DNA from: Alkalimonas collagenimarina
GTDB lineage: Bacteria > Pseudomonadota > Gammaproteobacteria > Enterobacterales > Alteromonadaceae
Direction: 5' to 3'
Assembly (NCBI RefSeq): GCF_030717845.1
Contig: NZ_JAUZVZ010000001.1
Location: 62,001 to 126,000, forward strand
DNA length: 64,000 nt
The position numbers and the translations under genes were made by a program. This document shows, one piece after another, positions 33,268 to 41,795 of the stretch (the stretch's first letter is position 1; every line of letters starts with the position of its first letter). A model generated the notes under the pieces. The model ran no database searches, was not told the origin of the DNA, and saw nothing but the letters and a program-made list of their open reading frames with translations.

Positions 33268-33333
33268 GCTGATATAACCTCTGAAGTGGAGCAAACAGCC
33301 GATACCCATGGCCACGTCGATATCTATATCTGA
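33268..33333 (+). pseudogene. Diverged 3' fragment of the small gene
   Basis: Immediately after the stop of the membrane protein the sequence reads, in one open frame, ADITSEVEQTADTHGHVDIYI and stop. It aligns with the end of the 83-residue protein (DTTPEDQQTIDEDGHVDIYI) with identical last seven residues and scattered differences before. It has no start codon of its own, so it is a remnant of another allele of that gene. Confidence 0.75.
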
Positions 33334-33342
33334 GCGTGTTTT
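33308..33342 (+). repeat. 35-bp direct repeat, right copy
   Basis: Identical to 31582-31616. It lies 53 bases before the yoaA start and ends the segment that carries the toxin/immunity-like pair. No inverted repeats or integrase gene are seen between the copies. Confidence 0.93.
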
Positions 33343-33394
33343 CTGCTACCATAGCCGCCATACTGAATTCCAAGCATTTTAAGTTAAGGCAGGC

Positions 33395-35356
33395 ATGGCC
33401 TCTATTCGTGAAGACGTTGCTGCAACATTTCGGCCGGATGGCCCTCTAGCTCGTGCAATTCCGGGTTTTAATGCCCGAGAAGCGCAATTGCAATTGGCCG
33501 GAAAAATTGCTGAGACCATCGATCAGGATGCGGTGTTGGTCGCTGAAGCGGGCACAGGGACTGGCAAAACCTTTGCTTATCTGGTGCCTGCACTGCTATC
33601 AGGTAAAAAAGTATTGCTTTCTACCGGGACCAAAAACCTGCAGGAACAGCTGTTTTATCGTGATTTACCCACCATGACCGCCGCTTTGGCTAGCCCATTG
33701 CAGCTGGCCTTATTAAAAGGTCGCGCCAATTATTTGTGTTTGTACCGGTTGGAGCAACATGTACAACATATTCCCAATGCCGAGCCGCAGCTGCTGCAAG
33801 ACCTGAGTTTAATTCATAAATGGTCGGCTGAAACGCAAACCGGTGATATTGGCGAACTCACCTACATTGCTGAAGACTCCAAAGCGCTACCTTACATTAC
33901 CAGCACCACCGATAACTGCCTCGGCAAAGATTGCCCGGTGTATGATGACTGCCACTTACTAAAAGCCCGTAAAAAAGCGTTGGTAGCAGATGTCGTTATT
34001 GTAAATCATCATTTATTTTTTGCCGATCTAGCTTTACGTGATACCGGCTTTGGCGAGTTACTACCGCAAATGGATGTGTTTATCTTCGATGAGGCGCATC
34101 AGCTACCGGATATTGCCAGCGACTATTTTGGCGAGCATCTGTCATCGAGGCAACTGCTGGAGCTGTGTCGGGATATGGATTTGGTCTGTAAAACCGACTT
34201 GCTTGACCACCCGCAGCTACGCAAAATCAATGATAAGCTTGCGCAGCAGGTGAAAGATTGGCGATTGCAATTTCCGGTTGATCCTGAGCGTGGTAATTGG
34301 CGTGAACGCAGTCAGCAACCTGCGATGCAATTGATGATGCAACGGCTGAATGAAGGGCTTGAGCTTTTGTATCAGGTATTGAAAGATAGTTTGGGACGCA
34401 GTGAAGCCGCCGATCATTGTTTTGAGCGGTTGGCATTGTGTCGCAGCCGGCTAAAAAAGCTATCGGAAACCAATCAAACCGATGTCAGCTTGTGGTACGA
34501 AACCAGTCGTTTGCATCTGAATTTACACCTGACTCCGCTCAGCATTGCTGACAAGTTCCGTCAGGTGGTGTTTGCCGAGGCGCGCAGTTGGATCTTCACC
34601 TCAGCCACCTTATCGGTGGATGGTGGTTTTGATCATTACCTCAGTCAAATGGGCTTGGAGCAAGCCGAACGACTATTACTAGATAGCCCTTTTAATTTTG
34701 CCGAGCAGGCGTTGCTCTGTGTACCACGTTATTTGCCAGAGCCCTTTCAACATCAAGCCATGCAACAGGCGTTATTAAAGACGGCTATTTCCTTGATAGA
34801 GGCCAATAATGGCCGCTGTTTCTTCTTGTTTACCAGTCATCGCATGCTGCAATGGATGGCTTCGGTGTTGCCTGAGCATATCCGTCAGCCCGTGCTGGTT
34901 CAGGGCCAGACCAGTAAGCGAGTGCTGCTGGAAAAGTTTGTTCAGTTGGATCATGCGGTATTACTCGGTACCAGCAGCTTCTGGGAAGGCGTAGATGTAC
35001 GGGGCGATGCACTTAGTCTGGTTATTATCGACAAGTTGCCATTTGCCTCGCCAGACGATCCTTTACTTCAAGCCAGAATGGAAGCGGTTAGCCGACGTGG
35101 TGGTGATCCATTTAGCGAAGTACAGCTACCGCAAGCGGTGATCACATTAAAGCAAGGGGTAGGGCGTTTAATTCGTGATGTCACTGATCGCGGCGTGCTG
35201 GTGATTTGTGATAACCGCTTAGTGACCCGGCCTTATGGCGCTGTGTTTTTAAAAAGCCTGCCACCGATGCAACGTACGCGCAGTTTGGCCGAGGTGGAAG
35301 CGTTTATCGCTGAGCGGGATCAAGCGCGTATAGGCTCATATGCGGCAACTGACTGA
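33395..35356 (+). CDS. yoaA: YoaA, DinG-family ATP-dependent DNA helicase
   Basis: 653 residues of the XPD/DinG superfamily 2 helicases. Walker A is AEAGTGTGKTFAYLVPALL, the DEAH box is FDEAHQLPD, and the C-terminal motif QGVGRLIRD is present. Four cysteines lie in an iron-sulphur arrangement (one in ANYLCLYRLEQ, three in DNCLGKDCPVYDDC). YoaA unwinds 5'-3' and helps repair replication gaps, in E. coli with the HolC clamp-loader subunit. tsaB follows, as in many gammaproteobacteria. Distinguished from DinG by its length and the yoaA-tsaB neighbourhood. Confidence 0.92.
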   Translation: MASIREDVAATFRPDGPLARAIPGFNAREAQLQLAGKIAETIDQDAVLVAEAGTGTGKTFAYLVPALLSGKKVLLSTGTKNLQEQLFYRDLPTMTAALASPLQLALLKGRANYLCLYRLEQHVQHIPNAEPQLLQDLSLIHKWSAETQTGDIGELTYIAEDSKALPYITSTTDNCLGKDCPVYDDCHLLKARKKALVADVVIVNHHLFFADLALRDTGFGELLPQMDVFIFDEAHQLPDIASDYFGEHLSSRQLLELCRDMDLVCKTDLLDHPQLRKINDKLAQQVKDWRLQFPVDPERGNWRERSQQPAMQLMMQRLNEGLELLYQVLKDSLGRSEAADHCFERLALCRSRLKKLSETNQTDVSLWYETSRLHLNLHLTPLSIADKFRQVVFAEARSWIFTSATLSVDGGFDHYLSQMGLEQAERLLLDSPFNFAEQALLCVPRYLPEPFQHQAMQQALLKTAISLIEANNGRCFFLFTSHRMLQWMASVLPEHIRQPVLVQGQTSKRVLLEKFVQLDHAVLLGTSSFWEGVDVRGDALSLVIIDKLPFASPDDPLLQARMEAVSRRGGDPFSEVQLPQAVITLKQGVGRLIRDVTDRGVLVICDNRLVTRPYGAVFLKSLPPMQRTRSLAEVEAFIAERDQARIGSYAATD

Positions 35357-35434
35357 TCGAGCCGGGCTAGTAACTAATAGCCTGACAAGGTAGAATTCAG
35401 CGCTTTATCCCCGTCGTCTTGCATGGAGTTTATG

Positions 35435-36121
35435 GTGAAATTACTGGCACTGGATACCTCAACGGAAGCTTGCTCTGTAGCCCTAATGGTCGATGATCAG
35501 ATCGTGGCGTTGGATGAAGTTTGCCCGCAACAGCATAGCAAACGGGTGTTGCCGATGGTGCAGCAGCTGCTGAGTGAGGCTGAGCTGAGTTTGCAGCAAT
35601 TGGATGGCTTGGTGTTTGGTAAAGGGCCTGGAAGCTTTACCGGAGTACGCATTGGTGTCGGTGTGGCGCAAGGCTTGGCCTTTGGTGCTGATTTACCGGT
35701 GCATGGTGTGTCGACTTTAGCGGCTATGGCGCAAGCGGCGTTTAGAACCATGCAAGCTAAGCAGGTGATTGCCGCCATCGATGCCCGTATGGCCGAAATT
35801 TATCTTGGTCAGTACCAGCTTGATGGTGCGGGCCTGATGCAGTTGCAAGGCATAGAACAAGCGATTAAGCCTACAGCATTAACCCCTTTAACGGATGCTG
35901 CGGATTATGTGGCAGTAGGGACTGGCTGGCAAACCTATGGTGACGAGTTACAGCACTGGCAGACGGCTCGCTCGAGTAGCATTTTGTATCCTTCTGCTCA
36001 GGATATGTTGGTGTTGGCTAAACCTGCGTGGCAGCAGGCATGTTTTGTTGCAGCTGAACTTGCTGAACCGAGCTATGTGCGCGATGAAGTCAGCTGGAAA
36101 AAGCTACCGGGGCGTGGTTAG
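35435..36121 (+). CDS. tsaB: TsaB, tRNA threonylcarbamoyladenosine biosynthesis protein
   Basis: ASKHA-fold partner of TsaD in forming t6A37 on ANN-decoding tRNAs. Family motifs: LLALDTSTEACSVAL at the N-terminus, the GKGPGSFTGVRIGVGVAQGLAF loop and AAIDARMAEIYLGQY. The GTG at 35435 is chosen as start because it gives MKLLALDTST, the usual N-terminus, and GGAG ends six bases before it; an in-frame ATG at 35432 and another at 35423 also exist. 228 residues, normal length. It follows yoaA by about 80 bases. Confidence 0.93.
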   Translation: MKLLALDTSTEACSVALMVDDQIVALDEVCPQQHSKRVLPMVQQLLSEAELSLQQLDGLVFGKGPGSFTGVRIGVGVAQGLAFGADLPVHGVSTLAAMAQAAFRTMQAKQVIAAIDARMAEIYLGQYQLDGAGLMQLQGIEQAIKPTALTPLTDAADYVAVGTGWQTYGDELQHWQTARSSSILYPSAQDMLVLAKPAWQQACFVAAELAEPSYVRDEVSWKKLPGRG

Positions 36122-36124
36122 ACT

Positions 36125-36153
36125 TTGCATAGTCATAAAGGCTTGGTTATACT
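36125..36153 (+). promoter_or_regulatory. Candidate sigma70 promoter for the small gene at 36202
   Basis: TTGCAT (36125-36130), a 17-base spacer, then TATACT (36148-36153). This places a start site near 36160, about 40 bases before the next gene. Confidence 0.5.
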
Positions 36154-36201
36154 GGTGATGTTTTATACAATACATCCTTTCTACAATTCTGGCGGAGTAG
36201 T

Positions 36202-36528
36202 GTGGCCATGAGCGTTGGCTTTGACAGCAATTTTCCAGCGGGTGGTGTTGCGGGGATCTTTCGGGATCTGCCTGCTCGTTCACCTGCGCCGGTGGATCGC
36301 TCCGAATCTATACAACGTCCGCAAGAACAACGTCCGCAACAACAAGGCATTCGCCGGTCTGAACGAGCCGTCGAGTTACTGGAAATCGACGCTGAGCGCA
36401 ACTCAAATGCCAATAATCGTCTCGATGGAGTCAGAAACAATAGTGGTATTGCTGCTTATCAAGACGTAGCCAACCAATCACAACGAGCAGAAATCCAAAG
36501 CATGCTCGGCATCGATTTATTCGCCTGA
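36202..36528 (+). CDS. Small hypothetical protein
   Basis: 108 residues if started at the GTG at 36202 (GGAG ends 4 bases before), or 106 from the ATG at 36208. It is hydrophilic, Gln/Arg/Asn-rich, begins MSVGFDSNFPAGGVAGIF and has no signal peptide or membrane segment. The second half is helical (RRSERAVELLEIDAERN, then SQRAEIQSMLGIDLFA). Not recognised. Its own ribosome-binding site and a candidate promoter support it as a real gene; the opposite-strand frame is Ser/Arg-rich and looks like a shadow. Confidence 0.65.
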   Translation: MAMSVGFDSNFPAGGVAGIFRDLPARSPAPVDRSESIQRPQEQRPQQQGIRRSERAVELLEIDAERNSNANNRLDGVRNNSGIAAYQDVANQSQRAEIQSMLGIDLFA

Positions 36529-36637
36529 GCGTCTTTATTCTTTTTAACACCATTCCTTCGTGATCGTCTGACTACGCTGCCGCGTATTAATAATATTAAC
36601 CAATCACTACTGATCAGTATTCATGACAGGGAATTGT

Positions 36638-37375
36638 ATGAAATCATGTTTCATTACAGGCGCTAGCTCTGGTATTGGTAGAGCGTTAGCCTGTCATTAT
36701 GCCCACAACGGCTGGCGCGTTTATGCTGTTGCCCGCTCTGAAGCAGCATTACAGGAACTCTCACTTGAGCATAGTACTATCGTACCTATGGCCTGTGATC
36801 TGACAGATAGCGCTGCGCTATCGACACTAGTCGCAGAGATTACCGCCGATTGCCCATCACTGGATTTAGTTATTCTCAATGCGGGTACCTGCATTTACGT
36901 GGATGCTGAGCAACTCCAGTTAAGTGATTTTGAACAAACTTTTGCCATTAACTTCTTTGCTATTGTGGCGCTTGTACCGCTGTTGTTGCCATTGCTAAAA
37001 GCAGGGCAACAAAGTCAGTTGGCTATCGTCAGCAGTTTGGCTCATGTATTTCCTTTTACCAAAGCGGAAGCCTACGGCGCCAGTAAAGCCGCCGTTAGTT
37101 ATTTTACGGAAAGTCTGCGGGTAGATTGGTCTGGTAATGGAGTGGACGTATGCTTGATTGAGCCAGGCTTTGTTGATACACCACTGACCAAAAAAAATGA
37201 GTTTGATATGCCTTTTTTAATATCGAGCGACGAAGCGGTAAAGCGCATCAGTCAGGGTATTGCTCAACGTCGGGCACGTATTCGTTTTCCGAAACGGCTG
37301 GTGTGGAGCTTAAATGTGCTGCGGATCCTCCCCTATCGTTTACGATTAGTTGTTGCCAGAGGCATGAAACCATGA
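36638..37375 (+). CDS. Short-chain dehydrogenase/reductase
   Basis: 245 residues, classical SDR. The cofactor motif is TGASSGIG near the N-terminus, the NAG segment is LVILNAGT, and the catalytic Ser and YxxxK are in AIVSSLAHV and AYGASK. The ATG at 36638 is used rather than the upstream 36623 because AGGGA precedes it and the protein then starts MKSCFITGASSG. It overlaps the next gene as ATGA. Together with DUF2878 and the chalcone-isomerase-like gene it forms a set that recurs near fatty-acid modification genes in marine gammaproteobacteria (recalled, not checked). Substrate unknown. Confidence 0.88.
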   Translation: MKSCFITGASSGIGRALACHYAHNGWRVYAVARSEAALQELSLEHSTIVPMACDLTDSAALSTLVAEITADCPSLDLVILNAGTCIYVDAEQLQLSDFEQTFAINFFAIVALVPLLLPLLKAGQQSQLAIVSSLAHVFPFTKAEAYGASKAAVSYFTESLRVDWSGNGVDVCLIEPGFVDTPLTKKNEFDMPFLISSDEAVKRISQGIAQRRARIRFPKRLVWSLNVLRILPYRLRLVVARGMKP

Positions 37376-37866
37376 AGTGGCGGGCATTAATTTGTTTTGA
37401 ACTGGGCTGGCTGGCTTTAGTTATATTTCAGCTGTGGGCTGTACTGCCTGTGGCTATCTACGTTGGCTGGGCATGGCTGCGATTGGGCAGAACCCAACAA
37501 ACCTTAGTAGTGCAATTGGCGCTTATCGGTATTGTACTCGATAGTTTGTTGGTGTGGTTAGGGGTAATGAGCTTTAGCACCTCCGGCTGGTTACCGCTTT
37601 GGTTTCTAGTGTTATGGTGCTTGTTTGCTTTGACGGTGGTTGAGGCCTTTGCTGATCTTTTAAAGCCACTCTGGCTGGCGCCTTTGATGGGAGCTATCGG
37701 CGGACCTATGTCATATTTGGGCGGTGCAGTGCTAAGTGGAGGTATTCTTACTATGCCTTTAGGCTGGATTTCGTGGGTTTGCCTCGCTGTAGTGTGGGCC
37801 TTGCTAGCATATTATTACGCAAAATTACCAAAGGAGAGATTGCATGCGCAGGTGGTTACTCAGTAG
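37372..37866 (+). CDS. DUF2878 inner-membrane protein
   Basis: 164 residues starting at the ATG overlapping the SDR stop (ATGA), which gives MKWRALICFELGWLALV; the frame is open further upstream but that would overlap the SDR gene widely. Five or so hydrophobic segments fill most of the protein. It matches what is known of DUF2878 by size, topology and partners. Function unknown. It overlaps the next gene by 23 bases, so the three genes are one transcription unit. Confidence 0.75.
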   Translation: MKWRALICFELGWLALVIFQLWAVLPVAIYVGWAWLRLGRTQQTLVVQLALIGIVLDSLLVWLGVMSFSTSGWLPLWFLVLWCLFALTVVEAFADLLKPLWLAPLMGAIGGPMSYLGGAVLSGGILTMPLGWISWVCLAVVWALLAYYYAKLPKERLHAQVVTQ

Positions 37867-38362
37867 CAGATGGTTACTTAGCTTAAGCTTTGTACTGGTT
37901 TTTAGTTCGGCGCAAGCCATGCCTGAACTGCAAAAAGTGGGTGAAGGCAGTTTTCGCTACCTGTTATGGAATCTATACGAAGCTCGGTTATTCAGTGAGC
38001 AAGGTGAATTCAATGATTATCAACAAAGTACACCATTACTGCTCGAGTTGACTTATCAGCGTAGCATTACCAAACAACAGTTTATCGATGCCACTATCGA
38101 TCAATGGCAGCATTTAGGCCATAGCTCTGAGGATGAGCAGCAGCAATGGGCAGAGCAACTACAAGACATTTGGCAGGATGTGAATAAGGGTGATCGGCTG
38201 GCTGCATTACTACAGCCAGACATGAGCGTGGAATTTTTTATGAATGATGAACCGACAGGCCGCATCGAAGATAGTGCCTTTGGCCCCGCTTTTTTTGATA
38301 TCTGGTTGCATCCTGATACCAGTGCTCCGAGGTTGCGCAGACAGTTATTGGCTGCGCGCTGA
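37844..38362 (+). CDS. Chalcone isomerase-like periplasmic protein
   Basis: 172 residues with a signal peptide (cleavage after SSAQA, about residue 25). The mature part resembles the bacterial chalcone-isomerase-like family: GEGSFRYLLWNLYEARLFSE, LELTYQRSITKQQFIDATIDQW, and the ending FGPAFFDIWLHPDTSAPRLRRQLL. Fold relatives bind fatty acids rather than flavonoids. It is last in the SDR-DUF2878 set and overlaps the convergent alkaline phosphatase gene by 18 bases. Confidence 0.8.
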   Translation: MRRWLLSSRWLLSLSFVLVFSSAQAMPELQKVGEGSFRYLLWNLYEARLFSEQGEFNDYQQSTPLLLELTYQRSITKQQFIDATIDQWQHLGHSSEDEQQQWAEQLQDIWQDVNKGDRLAALLQPDMSVEFFMNDEPTGRIEDSAFGPAFFDIWLHPDTSAPRLRRQLLAAR

Positions 38363-39682
38363 GGCGTTGATCATTTGCATGAGTCGCTGGGCAATATCGG
38401 TATTATCCATAAAGCCATGAAATTGCTCGGCACCAACTCCATACGCCAAGACGGGAACATCCGCAGCGGTATGACCGGTTGTGGTCCAACCGGTGCGGGT
38501 GGCGTCATTGATTAGCTGATTGAGTACCCAATACAAATCATCTTTGTCATGTTGAGCGGCTATTATGTTGGCGAGCTGGTCGTCAGTCAGAGGTAAATTA
38601 GTATGGTGGCGCCAAAGCTCTGCTACATCGTGCTCTGCAACGTCGCTAAAGCGGTTGGTCAGTTCACGAACGGTATGCTGCACTCCGTAAATCAAATCGG
38701 CCCGCCACTCATAGACACCATTGGCACCCAGTGAAAGGCCGCCGGTTTCATGATCTGCGGTAATAATCAGTAAGGTATCCGGGTTCGCATCGACAAAGGC
38801 CTTGGCGGTTTGTATGGCTAAGGCAAAATCATGCATCTCTGCCATGGCGCAAGCAATATCGTTGGCATGCCCACACCAGTCAATTTGGCTGCCTTCTACC
38901 ATCAGCACAAACCCTTGCTGGCTGGGCGCAAGCAATTCCAAAGCCTTGCTGGTTAAATGTTGCAAAGGAGCCTCAATAGGTTGGTTGAGTACAGAAGGCA
39001 ATCCTCCTTCAGCCAATAAGGCCATGGCAGGGGCTCGAGTTAGCTTGTTGAGTTCATCCCAGCTGGCAGCGTATTGATAGTCTAGCTGTTGCAGCTCATT
39101 GACCAGGTTTCTATCGTCACGAATAAAGTGGCGGCTACCACCGCCGAGCATGACATCTGCAACCGGACGGTCATTGATACGGTAATCGACATACATATCC
39201 GCGATAGCATCCATATTACGGCGACTTGGATTGTGAGCTAAAAAGGCAGCCGGAGTTGCATGATTGATCTGTGAGCTTGCTACAATGCCATTGGCTTTAC
39301 CCAAACGTTTGGCCTGCTGCATCATGGTGCCAATCGGCAGGTGTTGTTGATCGACCGAAATGGCACCGTTGAAGCTTTTTACACCCGTGGCAAGTGCGGT
39401 TGCCGATGCTGCAGAATCAGTAACCAATGTTTGATCGTCCGGCCAAGTGCTGGACATACCACTCCAAAGTTCATCGTAGATGGTTGGTTCAATCTCGGTT
39501 TGCTTTCCTTCCGCGAGATAGTAACGATAAGCCGTCAGATATGAAGGCCCCATACCATCACCAATCATAAAAATGATATTTTGGGGGGCGGGTTGTTGGG
39601 TATTGGTCTGCTCAATCTGTGAGGATTGCGCACAGGCTAACAAGAAGAATAAAGCGCTTAGTAGCAAAATAGTGAGACGCAT
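38345..39682 (-). CDS. Alkaline phosphatase family lipoprotein
   Basis: 445 residues with a lipoprotein signal peptide (lipobox FLLACAQSS, Cys at about 17), so it is anchored on the periplasmic face of a membrane. The metal and nucleophile motifs of the PhoA family are present: IIFMIGDGMGPSY, the nucleophile Ser in LVTDSAASATALATGVK, QIDWCGHANDIA, TADHETGG and the late TTGHTAADVPVLAYG. It would release phosphate from phosphomonoesters. GGAGCC lies before the ATG. No PhoB box was identified by eye. Confidence 0.92.
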   Translation of the reverse strand: MRLTILLLSALFFLLACAQSSQIEQTNTQQPAPQNIIFMIGDGMGPSYLTAYRYYLAEGKQTEIEPTIYDELWSGMSSTWPDDQTLVTDSAASATALATGVKSFNGAISVDQQHLPIGTMMQQAKRLGKANGIVASSQINHATPAAFLAHNPSRRNMDAIADMYVDYRINDRPVADVMLGGGSRHFIRDDRNLVNELQQLDYQYAASWDELNKLTRAPAMALLAEGGLPSVLNQPIEAPLQHLTSKALELLAPSQQGFVLMVEGSQIDWCGHANDIACAMAEMHDFALAIQTAKAFVDANPDTLLIITADHETGGLSLGANGVYEWRADLIYGVQHTVRELTNRFSDVAEHDVAELWRHHTNLPLTDDQLANIIAAQHDKDDLYWVLNQLINDATRTGWTTTGHTAADVPVLAYGVGAEQFHGFMDNTDIAQRLMQMINASARSQ

Positions 39683-39913
39683 AGAGGCTCCGAGGCCGTA
39701 TGTGGTTTACTGGCTAGTGTATCTAAACTCGGATACAGTTACAAAAGCATATGGCCTGATTGCCTGCTTTGTACGACAAATAACGCTTTTTCAGCGATTT
39801 AGTTGCTTAAAACTTGGTATCTATGAACTTTCCTGCCATGCTGAGTTCAGATAAATTGTTAACGTTTGTATTTCCGTAAAGTCATGCTTTGTATTTCAAT
39901 CAAAGGTTGTCCA

Positions 39914-40780
39914 ATGACGCTAATAACGAAACCAATAAATGCGTACTTACTACTCTGGTCTGTGCTTTGTCTGTCCGCAGTTCAGGCCGGAGAATTGATC
40001 ACTACTCCTGAGCAACCAGATGCTGCTTCATTGCAGTATTTTGCCAATCACGATCTTCGATCTGAGGCGCATATTGCTCGTAATTCATTTCGAAACCCAG
40101 TGGATACGCTGCTGTTTTTTGAGGTAAAACCAAAGCATCAAGTGCTCGAGATTTGGCCAGCTCGTGGCTGGTATACCGAAATTTTGGCACCTTACTTAAA
40201 AGAGAATGGTCAGTTGACCATTGCGCATCATCGTCAGTTCCAGTTGGATGAAGAAGACGGACAGCAACGATTTTGGGCTCGGATCAGTCGCGATTTATCG
40301 GAGCGCATTGAAAGCTACCCTGATTATTTTGGTGCTGTACAGCAGTTGTCTTTTGATCCGCCAGAGCTGCTTCAGCTTGGACAGGAAGCTTCATATGACC
40401 GTGTGCTGAGTTTTCGAAATGCGCATATCTTGGATCAAGAAGGCACCTTGCTGCAAAGCTTGACTGCCTTTTTTCATGTGCTGAAACCTGGTGGGATTTT
40501 GGGGATGGTCGAGCACCGGTCTAGTCGATTATCTGATATAAGCAGTACCGCATCTGAAGGTTACCTGGATGAAGCCTATATCATCCGAGTGGCTGAAAGC
40601 ATAGGTTTCGAACTGCTTGATCGCAGCGAGATTAATGCCAACCCTTTGGATACCCGAGATCATCCGCGTGGTGTGTACAACCTACCACCGACCTTAGCCA
40701 TGGGATCGCAAGACAGTGACAAATACCTCGCAATCGGTGAAAGTGACCGTATGACGTTAAAGTTTATCAAACCAAATTAG
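39914..40780 (+). CDS. Exported class I SAM-methyltransferase-like protein
   Basis: 288 residues from the ATG at 39914. That start is chosen over the upstream frame opening because it gives MTLITKPINAYLLLWSVLCLSAVQAG, a good signal peptide. The body has a methyltransferase pattern: VLEIWPARGWYTEILAPYL (degenerate motif I), YDRVLSFRNAHI, and LKPGGILGMVEHRS. Exported proteins of this kind are found across marine gammaproteobacteria, but SAM is not expected outside the cytoplasm, so enzyme activity is doubtful. It is one base from the following hydrolase gene. Confidence 0.8.
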   Translation: MTLITKPINAYLLLWSVLCLSAVQAGELITTPEQPDAASLQYFANHDLRSEAHIARNSFRNPVDTLLFFEVKPKHQVLEIWPARGWYTEILAPYLKENGQLTIAHHRQFQLDEEDGQQRFWARISRDLSERIESYPDYFGAVQQLSFDPPELLQLGQEASYDRVLSFRNAHILDQEGTLLQSLTAFFHVLKPGGILGMVEHRSSRLSDISSTASEGYLDEAYIIRVAESIGFELLDRSEINANPLDTRDHPRGVYNLPPTLAMGSQDSDKYLAIGESDRMTLKFIKPN

Positions 40781-40781
40781 T

Positions 40782-41657
40782 ATGCAGTATGCGCATTCAT
40801 TTCAAGTAGGCGGTCTGACCTGGGCGGGCCTCAGCCATGATGAGAGTTTTGCCGATGACAAGCCGCCGATCCTTTGTTTGCATGGCTGGTTGGATAATGC
40901 CGCCAGTTTTCTGCCACTGGCTGCCAAGCTAAGCAATGAACCTTTGTTGGCGCTCGATTTCCCGGGACATGGTCACTCGAGCCATCGTAGCGCTGATGCC
41001 CATTATTATTTTTTTGATTGGGTGCATGATCTTGTTGCTCTTTGCCGACAGCAGCAATGGCAACAGTTAACCGTTATTGGTCATTCGATGGGAGGAATGG
41101 TTGCCACCGCATTGGCCGCCAGCTTTCCTGAGCTGGTGGCTAAACTGGTCTTGATCGATAGCCTTGGTTTTATCACCACAGACGAGAACGAAGTGCCCGC
41201 GCAATTGAGACGGGGTATCGAATCTCGCTTGGCACGCCCGGCTGGACGCAGGCCACGTTATACAACCTTACAAAAAGCCGCTGAAGCCAGACATAAGCAA
41301 AGTGATTTTTCGATGCAACAAGCGTTAATATTGGCTGAGCGGGGCACTGAGCGTGATCAAGCCGGCGTGAGTTGGCGAGCAGATATGCGACTACGACATC
41401 AGTCGGTTTACCGCATGACTATGGAACAAGCAACAGCGCTTATCCGTGCAGTTGAATGTCCTGTACTGGCGATTTTGGCGGAAGATGGTATGTTTAAAAC
41501 TCAGCCTGAAAAACTACTTCGTAATTATCAATCGATAGCCGTCAAGCAAGTGTTGGGTGGGCATCATTGTCACATGACAGAAGCTGCTTTGGTGGCGACA
41601 TTAGTTGCGACATGGCTTGCTGAGTTTTGTGTTGAATGCCAAACTGGGATAGATTAA
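40782..41657 (+). CDS. Alpha/beta hydrolase
   Basis: 291 residues with the oxyanion segment LCLHGWLDNAASF, nucleophile elbow GHSMGGMV (Ser at about 103), and late His in GGHHCHMTEA. Asp is probably in ILAEDGMF. It resembles the esterase/epoxide-hydrolase-like proteins often found before fadD in gammaproteobacteria. No signal peptide. It starts one base after the upstream stop, so it is translationally coupled. Substrate unknown; a carboxylester or acyl-thioester is the most likely class. Confidence 0.85.
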   Translation: MQYAHSFQVGGLTWAGLSHDESFADDKPPILCLHGWLDNAASFLPLAAKLSNEPLLALDFPGHGHSSHRSADAHYYFFDWVHDLVALCRQQQWQQLTVIGHSMGGMVATALAASFPELVAKLVLIDSLGFITTDENEVPAQLRRGIESRLARPAGRRPRYTTLQKAAEARHKQSDFSMQQALILAERGTERDQAGVSWRADMRLRHQSVYRMTMEQATALIRAVECPVLAILAEDGMFKTQPEKLLRNYQSIAVKQVLGGHHCHMTEAALVATLVATWLAEFCVECQTGID

Positions 41658-41729
41658 ACCGGATTGTGAACATAGTCATTTTATGGGATGATGCAAAATA
41701 GAGTAAAAACTCAATGACCTGAGCGCTCC

Positions 41730-41758
41730 AGTTTAGTAATGAGCTGACTTAGTATAAT
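41730..41758 (+). promoter_or_regulatory. Candidate promoter before fadD
   Basis: A perfect -10 box TATAAT (41753-41758) lies 38 bases before the fadD start codon. The -35 region (AGTTTA at 41730-41735, 17-base spacer) is poor, which suggests an activated or regulated promoter. Confidence 0.4.
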
Positions 41759-41795
41759 AAAACAGAAAAAAGACAAAGAACTTGAGGAGAGGACG

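Noticed and set aside
31582-33342. Insertion sequence or transposon
   Set aside because: The repeats are direct and coding, no terminal inverted repeats are seen, and neither enclosed gene resembles a transposase or integrase.
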